A stretch of 51,552 bases of DNA, taken from the NCBI GenBank assembly GCA_900474095.1, contig UCOA01000078.1, forward strand, positions 1 through 51,552, written 5' to 3'. The notes under the pieces were generated by a model. The model had not been told where the DNA came from and did no database searches. It saw only the letters and a program-made list of their open reading frames with translations. The translations under genes were made by a program, and so were the position numbers. This document shows positions 8,946 to 18,310 of the stretch, in pieces. Each line of letters begins with the position of its first letter. Position 1 is the first letter of the stretch. The stretch comes from Hyphomicrobiales bacterium. Lineage in GTDB: Bacteria > Pseudomonadota > Alphaproteobacteria > Rhizobiales > Rhizobiaceae.

Positions 8946-9854
8946 ATGCAAGATCAATCCGAGACTTTCGCGGAAATCGCGTCGATCATTTCCCGCTACA
9001 TGTCTGGAAATGGATTTTCGGCCACCGATATCGAAGGCCTGTTCTTCGGGTGCCAGACGGCTCCGACGCACCCGTTGCACGTGGCGCAGCGGCCGACATT
9101 CGGGCTCGTCGCCCAGGGCGCGAAAAGCGTAACGCTCGGGCAGGAGGTTTATCACTATGGCGTCGGTGACTATCTCGTGGTGTCGTTCGACCTGCCGGTC
9201 ACCGCCCGCATCACGCAGGCAAGCCGGGAGGCGCCGCACCTGGGTCTCGGCATGGTGATCAATCCCGAACGGTTGCGCGAGGTGCTGCAGCGGATCGTCG
9301 TTCCATCCGTCGCGGCAACCGCTAATGGCGCGCGGGGCCTTGCCGTCAACAAGGCTTCGCCGGGCCTTCTGGACGCGACGCTCCGTTATCTGCGCCTCCT
9401 TGATACTCCAAGGGACATTGCGGGTGTGGCCCCTCTCATTGAACAGGAAATCCTGTACCGCCTCCTGACAGGTCCTTACGGGCCGAGGCTGATCCAGATC
9501 GCCACGGCGGACAGCCCCGGAAACCGGATCGCAAAGGCGATCGCCTGGCTGCGGGAAAACTACGCCCGGCCATTGCGGATCGAGGATCTGGCCGAGCACG
9601 TGGGCATGAGCGTCTCGTCGCTGCATCATCACTTCAAGGCCGTCGCGGCAATGACGCCGATGCAATACCAGAAGCAGCTGCGCCTCAACGAGGCGAGGCG
9701 CCTCATGCTGGTCGAGAGCATGGATGCGGGAACGGCGGGACATACGGTCGGGTACCAAAGCCCGTCCCAGTTCGGACTGGAATACACCCGGCTATACGGC
9801 CAGTCGCCGCTCCGCGACATTGCCGCGTTGCGGGTACAGGTTGCGGCCGAGTAG
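8946..9854 (+). CDS. AraC-family transcriptional regulator
   Basis: A 302-residue regulator. The first 190 residues match the AraC-type N-terminal domain found in regulators beside alcohol/aldehyde-metabolism genes (HVAQRPTFGLVAQGAKSVTLG and GDYLVVSFDLPV). The last 100 form the double helix-turn-helix (AIAWLRENYARPLRIEDLAEHVGMS...TPMQYQKQLRLNEARRLM). The start at 8946 has only a weak ribosome-binding site. It is divergent from the SDR and upstream of an aldo/keto reductase, so it probably controls one or both, perhaps in response to an aldehyde or alcohol. Confidence 0.9.
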   Translation: MQDQSETFAEIASIISRYMSGNGFSATDIEGLFFGCQTAPTHPLHVAQRPTFGLVAQGAKSVTLGQEVYHYGVGDYLVVSFDLPVTARITQASREAPHLGLGMVINPERLREVLQRIVVPSVAATANGARGLAVNKASPGLLDATLRYLRLLDTPRDIAGVAPLIEQEILYRLLTGPYGPRLIQIATADSPGNRIAKAIAWLRENYARPLRIEDLAEHVGMSVSSLHHHFKAVAAMTPMQYQKQLRLNEARRLMLVESMDAGTAGHTVGYQSPSQFGLEYTRLYGQSPLRDIAALRVQVAAE

Positions 9855-10037
9855 CGCAGCGGCAACCGATCGCGCGGATGCGGCTCTGCAGCGTGATCCA
9901 GGCGGCCATTAGCGCGAGCGCAAATTTGCACCGCCCCGCTGGCAAAATGCCTTTCGCGCTCTACCTAGACATCATCCGCGCCCGCGCTGCCGGGCCCTCC
10001 CGCCCTTTGAATTCTTTGAAAAACACGGAGAAACACC

Positions 10038-11084
10038 ATGCGTTACAATCAGCTTGGCAATACCGGCCTGTTCGTTTCGGAGATTTGCCTCGGAACGATG
10101 ACCTTCGGCGCGGCCGATGGCGACTTCTGGGGCGCGATCGCCGATGTCGACCAGAATGCGGCCGACCGGATCGTCGAGAAATCGCTGGCAGCTGGCGTCA
10201 ATTTCATCGATACGGCCGATGTCTATTCCTTCGGCGCCTCGGAACGGCTGCTCGGACAGGCCCTGCGTAACCTCGGGGTCAAGCGCAAGGACGTGGTGAT
10301 CGCCACCAAGGTCTACGGCCAGATGGGCGAGGGGCCGAACGATCGCGGCGCCTCGCGCGGACACATCATGGATTCGGTCGAGGCGAGCCTTGAGCGGCTG
10401 CAGATGGATCATATCGATCTCTACCAGATCCATGCGACCGATAGGGTCACGCCGATCGACGAGACGCTGCGGGCGCTGGACGATCTGGTGTCGCGCGGCC
10501 TCGTTCGGTATGTCGGCGTCTCCAACTGGCAGGCCTGGAAGATCGCCAAGGCGCTGGGTGTTTCGGAGCGCAAGGGCTATGCCCGGTTCGACAGCCTGCA
10601 GGCTTATTATTCGATCGCCGGACGTGACCTCGAGCGGGACATCGTGCCGCTGCTGAGCGAGGAGAAGATGGGGCTGATGGTCTGGTCGCCGCTGGCAGGC
10701 GGGCTGCTTTCCGGCAAATACGGTCCGGGTGCGCCGGGCAATGGCGAAGGGCGCCGGGCGACTTTCGATTTCCCGCCGGTCGACAAGGACCGCGCCTGGG
10801 AATGCGTTGCGGTCATGCGCGAGATCGCGGCCGAGCACGAGGCCAGCGTCGCCGAAGTCGCGCTCGCCTATATCCTTTCGAAACCCTTCGTCACCAGCGT
10901 CATCATCGGCGCCAAACGGGTGGAGCAACTGGAAGAGAACCTGAAGGCGGTGAAGCTGCGACTCGACGCCGACGACCTCGCACGGCTTGATGCGGTCAGT
11001 GCATTGCCGCCGGAATATCCCGGCTGGATGCTCGAGCGTCAGGGCGCCGCCCGGCGCCCGCAGCCGTTCGAGCCGAAGGCATGA
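10038..11084 (+). CDS. Aldo/keto reductase
   Basis: A 348-residue NADPH-dependent aldo/keto reductase. The catalytic tetrad is visible as Asp and Tyr in DTADVYSFGASE, Lys in VIATKVYGQ and His in LYQIHATD; the NADP-binding region near the C-terminus reads SVIIGAKRVEQLEENL. The ATG at 10038 follows ACGGAGAAA. It lies 183 bases downstream of the AraC regulator on the same strand and could be one of its targets. The closest described relatives are broad-specificity aldehyde/ketone reductases; the actual substrate is unknown. Confidence 0.92.
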   Translation: MRYNQLGNTGLFVSEICLGTMTFGAADGDFWGAIADVDQNAADRIVEKSLAAGVNFIDTADVYSFGASERLLGQALRNLGVKRKDVVIATKVYGQMGEGPNDRGASRGHIMDSVEASLERLQMDHIDLYQIHATDRVTPIDETLRALDDLVSRGLVRYVGVSNWQAWKIAKALGVSERKGYARFDSLQAYYSIAGRDLERDIVPLLSEEKMGLMVWSPLAGGLLSGKYGPGAPGNGEGRRATFDFPPVDKDRAWECVAVMREIAAEHEASVAEVALAYILSKPFVTSVIIGAKRVEQLEENLKAVKLRLDADDLARLDAVSALPPEYPGWMLERQGAARRPQPFEPKA

Positions 11085-11194
11085 TGCGGTAGAACCGCTG
11101 TTTACGGGGTCTTTTCAAGCGGAGGCTTGCATCCTGGCGGTCGTGCACCGACATAGAAGGGATCCGGAAATATCTGTCGATCGAAAGTAGTGCA

Positions 11195-12340
11195 TTGAAC
11201 CCCATCGCTGCCGTCGACGCCATCGCGCAAATCAATGCCGTGCCGACCATCCTTGATGTCGTCTGCAAGACGACCGGCATGCGCTTTGCTGCGGTGGCGC
11301 GGGTGACGACAGACCGATGGATCGCCTGCAGCGTTCGCGACGAAATCGCATTCGGGCTCGAACCCGGTGGCGAATTGAAGATCGAGACGACCATCTGCAA
11401 CGAGATCCGGGAATACCGGCAGGCGGTGATCATCGACAATGTCGCCGACGACCCGGTGTATTCCAGCCACCACACACCGGCGATCTATGGGTTGCAGAGC
11501 TATATCTCCATGCCGATCACGCTTGCCGATGGTTCCTTTTTCGGCACGCTCTGCGCCATCGATACCGTGCCGCGCAGGCTGAACACCCCGGAAACCGTCG
11601 GCATGTTCCGGCTCTTCGCCAATCTGATCGCTTTTCATCTCGACACTCATGACCGCATCGATCAGGAGCGGCAGGGCAACGAATTGCGCGAGCAGTTCAT
11701 TGCGGTGCTAGGGCACGATCTGCGCAATCCGCTGGCGTCGCTTGATGCCGGTACGCGCATGCTGCAGCGCACCGTCGAGGACGAGAAGGGCAAGGCCGTG
11801 CTGGGGCTGATGCAGAGCAGCATTTCGCGCATGTCCGGCCTGATTGACAATGTACTCGATTTCGCCCGCGGCAGGCTCGGCGGCGGCATCCCGGTGGAGC
11901 ATGCCGACCGGGTTCCGCTGAAGCCGGTGATGGAGCAGGTGGTGGCGGAACTGCGGATGACCAATCCGGGACGGGCGATCGAGGCCGATTTTACCGAGGC
12001 GCTGGTGCGCTGCGACGAGGGCCGGATCGGCCAACTCCTGTCCAACCTGCTCGCCAACGCGCTGACGCATGGCGACCCGCAGACACCCATCCGGGTTCGA
12101 TCCGCAATTGTGGGCAATCGCTTCGAGCTTGCGGTGGCAAATGCGGGTGAGCCGATTCCGGAAACGGTCGTCAAGGACCTGTTCAAGCCCTTCGTGCGCG
12201 CCTCGGCCAAGGCAAATCTGCAGGGGCTGGGCCTCGGGCTCTACATCGCCTCGGAAATCGCCAGGGCGCACAAGGGCAGGCTTTCGGTCACCTCCACGCC
12301 CGAGGAAACCTGCTTCACCTTCCAAATGCCGTTGCAGTGA
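11195..12340 (+). CDS. Soluble GAF-domain sensor histidine kinase
   Basis: A 381-residue cytoplasmic kinase without membrane segments. A GAF domain covers about residues 15-150 (VVCKTTGMRFAAVARVT, then YISMPITLADGSFFGTLCAID). Next come the HisKA domain with the phosphorylated His in FIAVLGHDLRNPLASL and an ATPase domain with N box NLLANALTHG and a glycine box LQGLGLGLYIASEIA. No response regulator lies next to it, so its partner is elsewhere. The start is a TTG at 11195; no better in-frame start is visible, so the exact N-terminus is uncertain. Confidence 0.88.
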   Translation: MNPIAAVDAIAQINAVPTILDVVCKTTGMRFAAVARVTTDRWIACSVRDEIAFGLEPGGELKIETTICNEIREYRQAVIIDNVADDPVYSSHHTPAIYGLQSYISMPITLADGSFFGTLCAIDTVPRRLNTPETVGMFRLFANLIAFHLDTHDRIDQERQGNELREQFIAVLGHDLRNPLASLDAGTRMLQRTVEDEKGKAVLGLMQSSISRMSGLIDNVLDFARGRLGGGIPVEHADRVPLKPVMEQVVAELRMTNPGRAIEADFTEALVRCDEGRIGQLLSNLLANALTHGDPQTPIRVRSAIVGNRFELAVANAGEPIPETVVKDLFKPFVRASAKANLQGLGLGLYIASEIARAHKGRLSVTSTPEETCFTFQMPLQ

Positions 12341-12346
12341 AGCCTT

Positions 12347-12682
12347 TCACGATCCGTATTCATTGGCTTCCGGCTTTCCGGGCCAGAGACAGAGCGCGAT
12401 GAAGACGACGGGGCTCAGGACGGGAATGAACAGGCAGATGGCAAGCGGCCCGGGATAGCCGATGTCGTGCAGGCGTTTGATCGTCAGCATGACGATCGAC
12501 GCGGTGGAGACGAGGCCGCCCACGACCAGGATCAGCGTCCAGAGCGCCAGAGCAATGTCGTTTCCTTCATTGGCGAACATGCGCGTCAAAACGAAACCGC
12601 TGATCGCCACCCAGAACAGCCAGCCAAGGAAATAGGGCAGCCGGCCCAGGCGGCCGGAGGGGCTGAAGAACAGCCATTGCAT
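12347..12682 (-). CDS. DUF805 small membrane protein
   Basis: A 111-residue protein of the DUF805 family, recognised by WLFFSPSGRLGR at the start, three to four hydrophobic segments and the family motif RLHDIGYPG. The start at 12682 follows GGAGGGGC at good spacing; an ATG at 12706 has no such site. It lies 27 bases downstream of dapD on the same strand and is probably co-transcribed. The family is widespread in bacterial inner membranes and has no established function. Confidence 0.85.
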   Translation of the reverse strand: MQWLFFSPSGRLGRLPYFLGWLFWVAISGFVLTRMFANEGNDIALALWTLILVVGGLVSTASIVMLTIKRLHDIGYPGPLAICLFIPVLSPVVFIALCLWPGKPEANEYGS

Positions 12683-12709
12683 GGTCTGCTGCCCCTCCGC
12701 AGGCATCGG

Positions 12710-13570
12710 TCAGTCCCGCAACAGTTCGTTGATGCCGGTCTTGGAGCGGGTCTTTTCATCGACGCGCTTGACGATGACGGCGCAGTAGAGGTTCGGTGCC
12801 GGCTGGCCGTTTGCCATCACGGCATTGCCCGAGGGCATCGAACCGGCAACGACGACCGAATAGGGCGGTACTTCGCCATAGGTGACTTCGCCGGTGGCGC
12901 GGTCGACGATCTTGGTCGACTTGCCGATGAAAACGCCCATGCCGAGCACCGAGCCCTCGCGCACGATGCAGCCTTCGACGACTTCCGAGCGGGCGCCGAT
13001 GAAGCAGTTGTCCTCGATGATCGTCGGACCGGCCTGCATCGGTTCCAGCACGCCGCCGATGCCGACGCCGCCGGAGAGGTGGACGTGTCTGCCGATCTGG
13101 GCGCAGGAGCCGACCGTTGCCCAGGTGTCGACCATCGTGCCTTCGCCGACATAGGCGCCAAGATTGACGAAGGACGGCATCAGGATGGCATTCGGGGCGA
13201 TATAGGCCGAGCGGCGGACGATGGCGTTCGGTACGGCGCGGAAGCCTGCCTTTTCGAACTCGTTGACGCTCCAGCCATCGAACTTTGAAGGAACCTTGTC
13301 CCACCAGGCGGCGTCACCCGGACCACCCTTGATGATTTCCATCGGGCTGAGGCGGAAGGAGAGAAGGACCGCCTTCTTCAGCCATTGGTTGACGGTCCAG
13401 TTGCCGTCCGCGCCGCGCTCGGCCACCCGCACCTTGCCGCCATCGAGCAGGTTGAGCGCGGCTTCGACGGCGTTGCGCACTTCGCCCCTGGTGGACGTGG
13501 TAATGCTGTCGCGATTGTCGAAAGCCGTGTCTATGGTCTGGGACAGGGAAGCGAGATCATGGTTCGTCAT
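12710..13570 (-). CDS. dapD: Tetrahydrodipicolinate N-succinyltransferase
   Basis: The enzyme succinylates 2,3,4,5-tetrahydropyridine-2,6-dicarboxylate using succinyl-CoA, the step before aminotransfer and DapE. The 286-residue protein has a helical N-terminal domain followed by the left-handed beta helix of hexapeptide repeats ([20 protein letters not shown], then [15 protein letters not shown]). The length is normal. dapD and dapE lie 6 kb apart with unrelated genes between them, in the same orientation. Confidence 0.97.
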   Translation of the reverse strand: MTNHDLASLSQTIDTAFDNRDSITTSTRGEVRNAVEAALNLLDGGKVRVAERGADGNWTVNQWLKKAVLLSFRLSPMEIIKGGPGDAAWWDKVPSKFDGWSVNEFEKAGFRAVPNAIVRRSAYIAPNAILMPSFVNLGAYVGEGTMVDTWATVGSCAQIGRHVHLSGGVGIGGVLEPMQAGPTIIEDNCFIGARSEVVEGCIVREGSVLGMGVFIGKSTKIVDRATGEVTYGEVPPYSVVVAGSMPSGNAVMANGQPAPNLYCAVIVKRVDEKTRSKTGINELLRD

Positions 13571-13603
13571 CGGAATTCCTTAAACTTCGGCGTCTATCGT
13601 GAA

Positions 13604-13619
13604 CATGCTCTAGAGCATG
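13604..13619. repeat. 16-bp perfect palindrome, rhizobial intergenic repeat type
   Basis: CATGCTCTAGAGCATG is its own inverse complement and is followed by ATCCCGAAAA. From memory, similar GAGCATGATCC...GAAAA sequences are scattered between genes in Rhizobium and Agrobacterium chromosomes. It lies between dapD and the LOG-family gene, which diverge from this gap (13571-13776). No function is assigned. Confidence 0.6.
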
Positions 13620-13776
13620 ATCCCGAAAAATTGAAGCCTTTTCGGTTGCGGTCGGCGATGGATGAAGGTGTATGTCACGGGAATGGCTGCGGTGATTTGA
13701 TCGTAGCACCCCGTATGTTCGAAGGAGCATCCGGCAGCGATGAAAGGCTGCCGGTTTGCGGCAGGAAAGTTGTGAC

Positions 13777-14676
13777 ATGGCAAGAATGAAGAAGCGGAAT
13801 TTGCGGCGCAAGGACGGGGTCTGGGACCCGCTGGTCGATAGCCGGCAGGCGCGGGCGCGGGCAGCCGGCGTGCCGCAGACACCGCAATCGATGTCGCCCT
13901 CCTACAGGCTCGCCTATACGGACGACGATTTTCTGTCCCGTGAGGAACTGCGCCCCGTGCGGCTGCAACTCGAGCTTCTGAAGCCCGAAATGGTCCTTTC
14001 CGAGCGCGGGATCAATTCGACGATCGTGATGTTCGGCGGTGCGCGCATTCCTGAACCGGGCGGCGACGCCTGGGCCGCGAGGAACGAGACGCAGCGCAAG
14101 AACCTGACGGCCGCGTCGATCTACTACGACGAAGCTCGGAAGTTTTCGACGCTGTGTTCGCAGCATTCGGCGCAGACGCATTACAAGGAATATGTCGTCG
14201 TCACCGGCGGCGGGCCGGGCGTGATGGAGGCGGGAAACCGCGGGGCCGCCGAAATCGGCGCGCCATCGATCGGCCTCAACATCGTGCTGCCGCACGAGCA
14301 GGCGCCGAACCGCTTCGTGACGCCGGAACTTTCCTTCAACTTCCATTATTTCGCCATCCGCAAGATGCACTTCCTGCTGCGCGCCAAGGCCGTCGTGGTG
14401 TTTCCGGGCGGCTTCGGCACGCTGGATGAACTGTTCGAGACGATTACCCTGATGCAGACAGGCCGCTTGGCGCTGGTGCCGCTGATTCTGTTCGGCGAGA
14501 AATTCTGGCGCACGATCATCAATTTCGAGGCACTGGCCGAATTCGGCACGATCGCGCCCAACGACGTCGATCTCATCCGGTTCGTAGAAACGGCGGACGA
14601 GGCCTGGGATATCATCTCGAAATTTTACCAGACGATGGATCCCAAGAAGGTGCCGATGGCGTCCGGCGTTCGCTAG
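13777..14676 (+). CDS. LOG-family (TIGR00730-like) Rossmann protein
   Basis: A 299-residue protein with the LOG-family signatures GGGPGVMEAGNRGA and PGGFGTLDELFE, which in cytokinin-activating LOG enzymes bind the ribose-phosphate of nucleotide substrates. Many homologues are mis-annotated as lysine decarboxylase. It has a basic N-terminal extension (MARMKKRNLRRKDGVWDP) that the short LOG enzymes lack, so it belongs to the longer bacterial subgroup. The ATG at 13777 follows AGGAAAG; an upstream in-frame TTG at 13756 is less likely. It might act as a nucleoside 5'-monophosphate phosphoribohydrolase, but activity cannot be told from sequence. Confidence 0.87.
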   Translation: MARMKKRNLRRKDGVWDPLVDSRQARARAAGVPQTPQSMSPSYRLAYTDDDFLSREELRPVRLQLELLKPEMVLSERGINSTIVMFGGARIPEPGGDAWAARNETQRKNLTAASIYYDEARKFSTLCSQHSAQTHYKEYVVVTGGGPGVMEAGNRGAAEIGAPSIGLNIVLPHEQAPNRFVTPELSFNFHYFAIRKMHFLLRAKAVVVFPGGFGTLDELFETITLMQTGRLALVPLILFGEKFWRTIINFEALAEFGTIAPNDVDLIRFVETADEAWDIISKFYQTMDPKKVPMASGVR

Positions 14677-14770
14677 CGCGTGACCTCACACTAGCGAATT
14701 TTCACGATCTGCCGCAGTGACACGCGGCGAGCGCTGCAAGACGCCTGCCAGAGGGGTGACGCTCTGCCAG

Positions 14771-14799
14771 AAAGACCGGCGGTCTAAGTGCCGGTCTTT
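14771..14799. terminator. Hairpin between converging genes
   Basis: A perfect 10-pair stem, AAAGACCGGC / GCCGGTCTTT, encloses a nine-base loop (14781-14789). It lies between the LOG gene and the 5'-nucleotidase gene, which converge here, and ends in TTT on both strands, so it could stop transcripts from both sides. The T run is short. Confidence 0.6.
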
Positions 14800-14810
14800 C
14801 GATAGGGGGG

Positions 14811-15524
14811 TCAATTCTCGGTAACAAGCCGCGCGAGGAAACCCGTCAGATCCTCGGTGACGTAGTCGACCTGAGCGTCGCCGTCGGATGTCTTTTCCCA
14901 GGCTTCGGCGAATTCGTATTCGAAATTGCGCGGCACGAGCAGCACTGTTGTCATGCCGAGCGCCTTCGGCACAACGAGATTGCGCGGCAGGTCCTCGAAC
15001 ATGACGGCATGCTTGGTATCGACCCGGTGCAGGCTCATGAACTTGTGATAGGTGTCGCCGGCCGGCTTCGGCACGTAGTCCGCCGCGACGATGTCGAAGA
15101 TATCGTCGAAATGATCGAGAATGCCGAGCGCCCGCGCCGTCATCTCGGCATGCTTGACGCTGCCATTGGTGAAAATGAATTTTCGCCCCGGCAGCGCCCG
15201 AATGGCGTCGCCCAGCGCCGGATCGGCAGGCACGACGGAATAGTCGATTGCATGCGCCTTTTCGAGGAAATCGTTCGGATCGATGCCGTGGTGGATCATC
15301 AGTCCCTGCAGCGTCGTGCCGTGATCGCGATAATACTGCTTCTGCAGCGTCTTGGCCGCGGCCGGGTCCAGCCGCAGCAAGGTGGCGACGAAGGCGGTCA
15401 TATTGCGGTCGATCTGCGAGAACAGATTAACGCTGTGCGGGTAGAGCGTGTTGTCGAGATCGAACACCCAGTCGGTGACATGGGCGAAGTCGGCTTTGGT
15501 CGGCAGGCGATCGAGCTGTGTCAT
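14811..15524 (-). CDS. HAD-superfamily pyrimidine 5'-nucleotidase
   Basis: A 237-residue HAD hydrolase. The nucleophile motif is WVFDLDNTLYP, motif II is FIFTNGS, motif III is a Lys in VPKPAGDTY, and motif IV is VMFEDLPRNL. This combination and length match the pyrimidine 5'-nucleotidase subgroup (SDT1/phm8 type), which dephosphorylates nucleoside monophosphates. The ATG at 15524 gives the typical N-terminus; the open frame continues upstream without family similarity. It is found near argB and dapD in related genomes. Confidence 0.9.
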   Translation of the reverse strand: MTQLDRLPTKADFAHVTDWVFDLDNTLYPHSVNLFSQIDRNMTAFVATLLRLDPAAAKTLQKQYYRDHGTTLQGLMIHHGIDPNDFLEKAHAIDYSVVPADPALGDAIRALPGRKFIFTNGSVKHAEMTARALGILDHFDDIFDIVAADYVPKPAGDTYHKFMSLHRVDTKHAVMFEDLPRNLVVPKALGMTTVLLVPRNFEYEFAEAWEKTSDGDAQVDYVTEDLTGFLARLVTEN

Positions 15525-15684
15525 GGGCGCCTTATGCCACGAGCAGCAGCGGACGCAAACGGGAAATGTGCCGCGCGTGGTCAGCCGGCTTTGTCGTGCC
15601 TGCGGGAATTTCCACTTTGAATTGCGGGCATGATGTGGCACGTTCCCGGCCGGGGCGATTTTGGTTCGGGAGTTACTGATACCG

Positions 15685-16476
15685 ATGTCGGATGAAGTTT
15701 TCTATCTTGGATTTCTGTTCGGATTCTACGCCACGACGGTCGTGACCTATTTCGCCCTCGGCTATGGCCTGACATGGGTCAACGAGCGCAATCCGGAGCG
15801 GAAGATTCAGAAGGGGCGCGGCCCCGGCAAACGTCGCAATGCGGAAATTCGCCAGAGCCTGGCTTCGATGTTCAGCGCCTGCCTGCCGGTGACGATCGGC
15901 CTCTACTTCCAGCAAAAGGGCTGGGCGCCGGCGCCCTGGGCCTTCAATTGGTGGGCGGCGGTGCCGCTGTTTATCCTGTGCATGTTCCTCTACGACACCT
16001 GGTTCTATTTCATGCATCGGCTGCTGCACACGAAGTGGCTCTACCCGCTGCACGCTCTTCATCATAAAAGTATCGCGCCGACGATCTGGAGCACCTATTC
16101 GGAGGATGTTCTGGACAATTTTCTGCTGCAGAGTTTTTCGGCGGTCATCGTCTTCGTCGTCCCGTTCCCGCCGGCCATCCTGGTGGGGCAAAGGCTGTTC
16201 GAGCATTTCAACGGCATGTTCGGCCACTGCGGATTCGAGTATTTTGCCTCATCGACGGCGCGGTACCCGTCGCCGTTGTTGTGCACGACCTTCCATGACC
16301 AGCACCACTCGGGGTTTCGGTATAACTACGGCAACTATTTCTCCTTCTGGGACCGCGTCCTGGGCACGGTTTCGCCGGACTACGACCAGCGTGTGAAGAA
16401 ATTCGAGGAGGACGTCCCGTCGTTGACATTCAGGCAGGCCGAGCCGGCGCGGGCGGTTCAGGAAAATTCGGGCTGA
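15685..16476 (+). CDS. Sterol desaturase / fatty acid hydroxylase family protein
   Basis: A 263-residue integral membrane di-iron enzyme. All three histidine clusters are present: HRLLH (111-115), HALHH (123-127) and HDQHH (about residue 211), which bind the two irons. Hydrophobic segments around residues 5-32, 58-75, 90-110 and 140-165 anchor it. Family members hydroxylate or desaturate lipids such as fatty acyl chains, sterols or carotenoids; the substrate here is unknown. The ATG at 15685 follows GGGAG; a TTG at 15661 is also in frame. Confidence 0.9.
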   Translation: MSDEVFYLGFLFGFYATTVVTYFALGYGLTWVNERNPERKIQKGRGPGKRRNAEIRQSLASMFSACLPVTIGLYFQQKGWAPAPWAFNWWAAVPLFILCMFLYDTWFYFMHRLLHTKWLYPLHALHHKSIAPTIWSTYSEDVLDNFLLQSFSAVIVFVVPFPPAILVGQRLFEHFNGMFGHCGFEYFASSTARYPSPLLCTTFHDQHHSGFRYNYGNYFSFWDRVLGTVSPDYDQRVKKFEEDVPSLTFRQAEPARAVQENSG

Positions 16477-16536
16477 ACCGCCTTTAGTCGCCCGCCATAC
16501 TTGGCAATGCCCGGATCTGCGTGCTAGCCCGCAGCC

Positions 16537-17451
16537 ATGCAAACCTGGATCATCATCACCGTCGCGGCTGCCTTCCTGCAGAACATCCGCTCCGCCATGC
16601 AGAAACACCTGAAAGGTGTCATGGGCACGACCGGGGCGACCTTCGTGCGCTTCGGCTATGGCGTGCCCTTTGCGCTCTTCTATCTCGCCATCCTCTGGCG
16701 CGGCTTCGATCGGCCGCTGCCGGTGCCGGACGGGCAGTTCTTTCTCTGGGCGGTGATCGGCGGGATGTCGCAGATCGTCGCGACCTTCCTGCTGGTGCAT
16801 TTGTTTTCCTTCCGCAATTTCGCGGTCGGAACTGCCTATTCGCGCACCGAGCCGGCGCAGGCGGCGCTGTTCGGGCTGATTTTCCTCGGCGAGGCGGCAA
16901 GTCGCGGAACACTGATCGCGATCGCAATCTCGGTCGTCGGCGTGATGATTATTTCGGTGGCGCGCACGCCGCTCAGCGTCAAATCGCTGGTGGCCTCGGT
17001 CTTTACGCGAACGGCAGGGATCGGTCTTCTGTCCGGCACCTTCTTCGGCCTGTCGGCCGTGTCTTACCGCTCCGCCTCGCTGGCGCTGGCGCCGAGCCTG
17101 CCGCAACCGGATTTCGTCATGCAGGCGAGTTTTACGCTGGGTTTCGTCATTCTGTTGCAGACCGTGACGATGTTTGCCTGGATCCTGATCCGCGAGCCTG
17201 AGGAACTGAAACGCGTGATTACCGCCTGGCGGCCGGGCCTGCTGGTCGGTTTCGCCGGTGCCTCTGCCTCCTTCGGCTGGTTCATGGCGATGACGCTGCA
17301 GCAGGCGGCGATCGTCAAGGTGGTGGCGCAGGTGGAGATGCTGTTCACCTTCGCCTCGGCCGTCTTCATCTTCCGCGAATGGATCAACCGGCTGGAGGTG
17401 ATCGGCTGCCTGCTGATCGTTCTCGGTGTCGTCATGCTGCTGGTGATTTAA
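16537..17451 (+). CDS. DMT (EamA-type) inner-membrane transporter
   Basis: A 304-residue protein with about ten hydrophobic helices in two tandem EamA repeats. Each repeat ends in the typical segment before the last helix: TEPAQAALFGLIFLGE in the first half and VEMLFTFASAVFIFREW in the second. Members export or import small metabolites; the direction and substrate cannot be predicted. The gene stands 60 bases after the hydroxylase gene and may share its transcript. Confidence 0.87.
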   Translation: MQTWIIITVAAAFLQNIRSAMQKHLKGVMGTTGATFVRFGYGVPFALFYLAILWRGFDRPLPVPDGQFFLWAVIGGMSQIVATFLLVHLFSFRNFAVGTAYSRTEPAQAALFGLIFLGEAASRGTLIAIAISVVGVMIISVARTPLSVKSLVASVFTRTAGIGLLSGTFFGLSAVSYRSASLALAPSLPQPDFVMQASFTLGFVILLQTVTMFAWILIREPEELKRVITAWRPGLLVGFAGASASFGWFMAMTLQQAAIVKVVAQVEMLFTFASAVFIFREWINRLEVIGCLLIVLGVVMLLVI

Positions 17452-17545
17452 CCCAACAGACCCGCGAAATCTGACGGCGGTCTCTGGCGCAAGCACTGGC
17501 TTTTGCGGCATGAAGTCCACTGGGAATGTTTTCGGAGGAAAAACG

Positions 17546-18310
17546 ATGAACCAAGTGGAGAAGGCAAAGGCGTTCGCGGAATTGCACCACAAGGGTGATC
17601 CGGTGGTGCTCTACAATATCTGGGACGCGGGCACAGCCAGGGCTGTGGCGGAGGCGGGCGCAAAGGCGCTGGCGACCGGAAGCTGGTCGGTGGCGGCTGC
17701 CAACGGGTATGGCGACGGTCAGGACATTCCGCTGCTGCAACTCGTCGATATCACCCGCGCCATCGTGGCAGCGACCGACCTGCCGGTGTCGATCGATTTC
17801 GAGGGCGGTTATGCCGAGGATGCCGCCGAGGCGGCGCTGAATGTCGGCCGGGTGATCGATGCGGGTGCTGTCGGCATCAATTTCGAGGACCAGGTGCTCG
17901 GCGGCAGCGGGCTACACACGCTCGAAGCGCAGGCGGCGCGGATCAAGGCGATCCGGGCGACGGCCGACCAGAAGGCCGTTCCCGTCTTTATCAACGCCCG
18001 CACCGATCTGTTCCTAAAGCTCTCCGATCCGGTCCGCCACGCACCATTGGTGGATGAGGCCATCGAACGGGCCGCGGCCTATGCCGAGGCAGGCGCCAGC
18101 GGCTTCTTCGTGCCGGGCCTGTCGAACCCGGACCTGATTGGAAGGGTCTGCGAGGCGGTCGCGCTGCCGGTCAACATCATGATGCGGTCGGGCATGCCGG
18201 ACATAGGGACGCTTGCGGCCTTGGGTGTCGGCCGCGTGAGCTACGGGCCGGGGCCGTACCGGGCGATGATCGATTGGTTGAAGGGTGAGGCTGGAAAGAT
18301 CTACCGATGA
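17546..18310 (+). CDS. Isocitrate lyase / PEP mutase family enzyme
   Basis: A 254-residue cytoplasmic alpha/beta-barrel enzyme. The N-terminal VLYNIWDAGTARAVAEAGAK, the ALATGSWSVA substrate loop and the metal-binding SIDFEGGY and INFEDQ motifs mark the PEP mutase / carboxy-PEP phosphonomutase-like group. The KKCGH motif of isocitrate lyase itself is absent. Characterised relatives include oxaloacetate decarboxylases and 2-methylisocitrate lyases, so the true reaction is open. The ATG at 17546 follows GGAGGAAAAA. The stop overlaps the next small gene by four bases (ATGA). Confidence 0.87.
   Translation: MNQVEKAKAFAELHHKGDPVVLYNIWDAGTARAVAEAGAKALATGSWSVAAANGYGDGQDIPLLQLVDITRAIVAATDLPVSIDFEGGYAEDAAEAALNVGRVIDAGAVGINFEDQVLGGSGLHTLEAQAARIKAIRATADQKAVPVFINARTDLFLKLSDPVRHAPLVDEAIERAAAYAEAGASGFFVPGLSNPDLIGRVCEAVALPVNIMMRSGMPDIGTLAALGVGRVSYGPGPYRAMIDWLKGEAGKIYR

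Noticed and set aside
8781-9758. A 325-codon minus-strand frame with a DAFDAFDAF repeat
   Set aside because: It is antisense to the AraC regulator; the repeat is simply the 9-bp tandem array read backwards.
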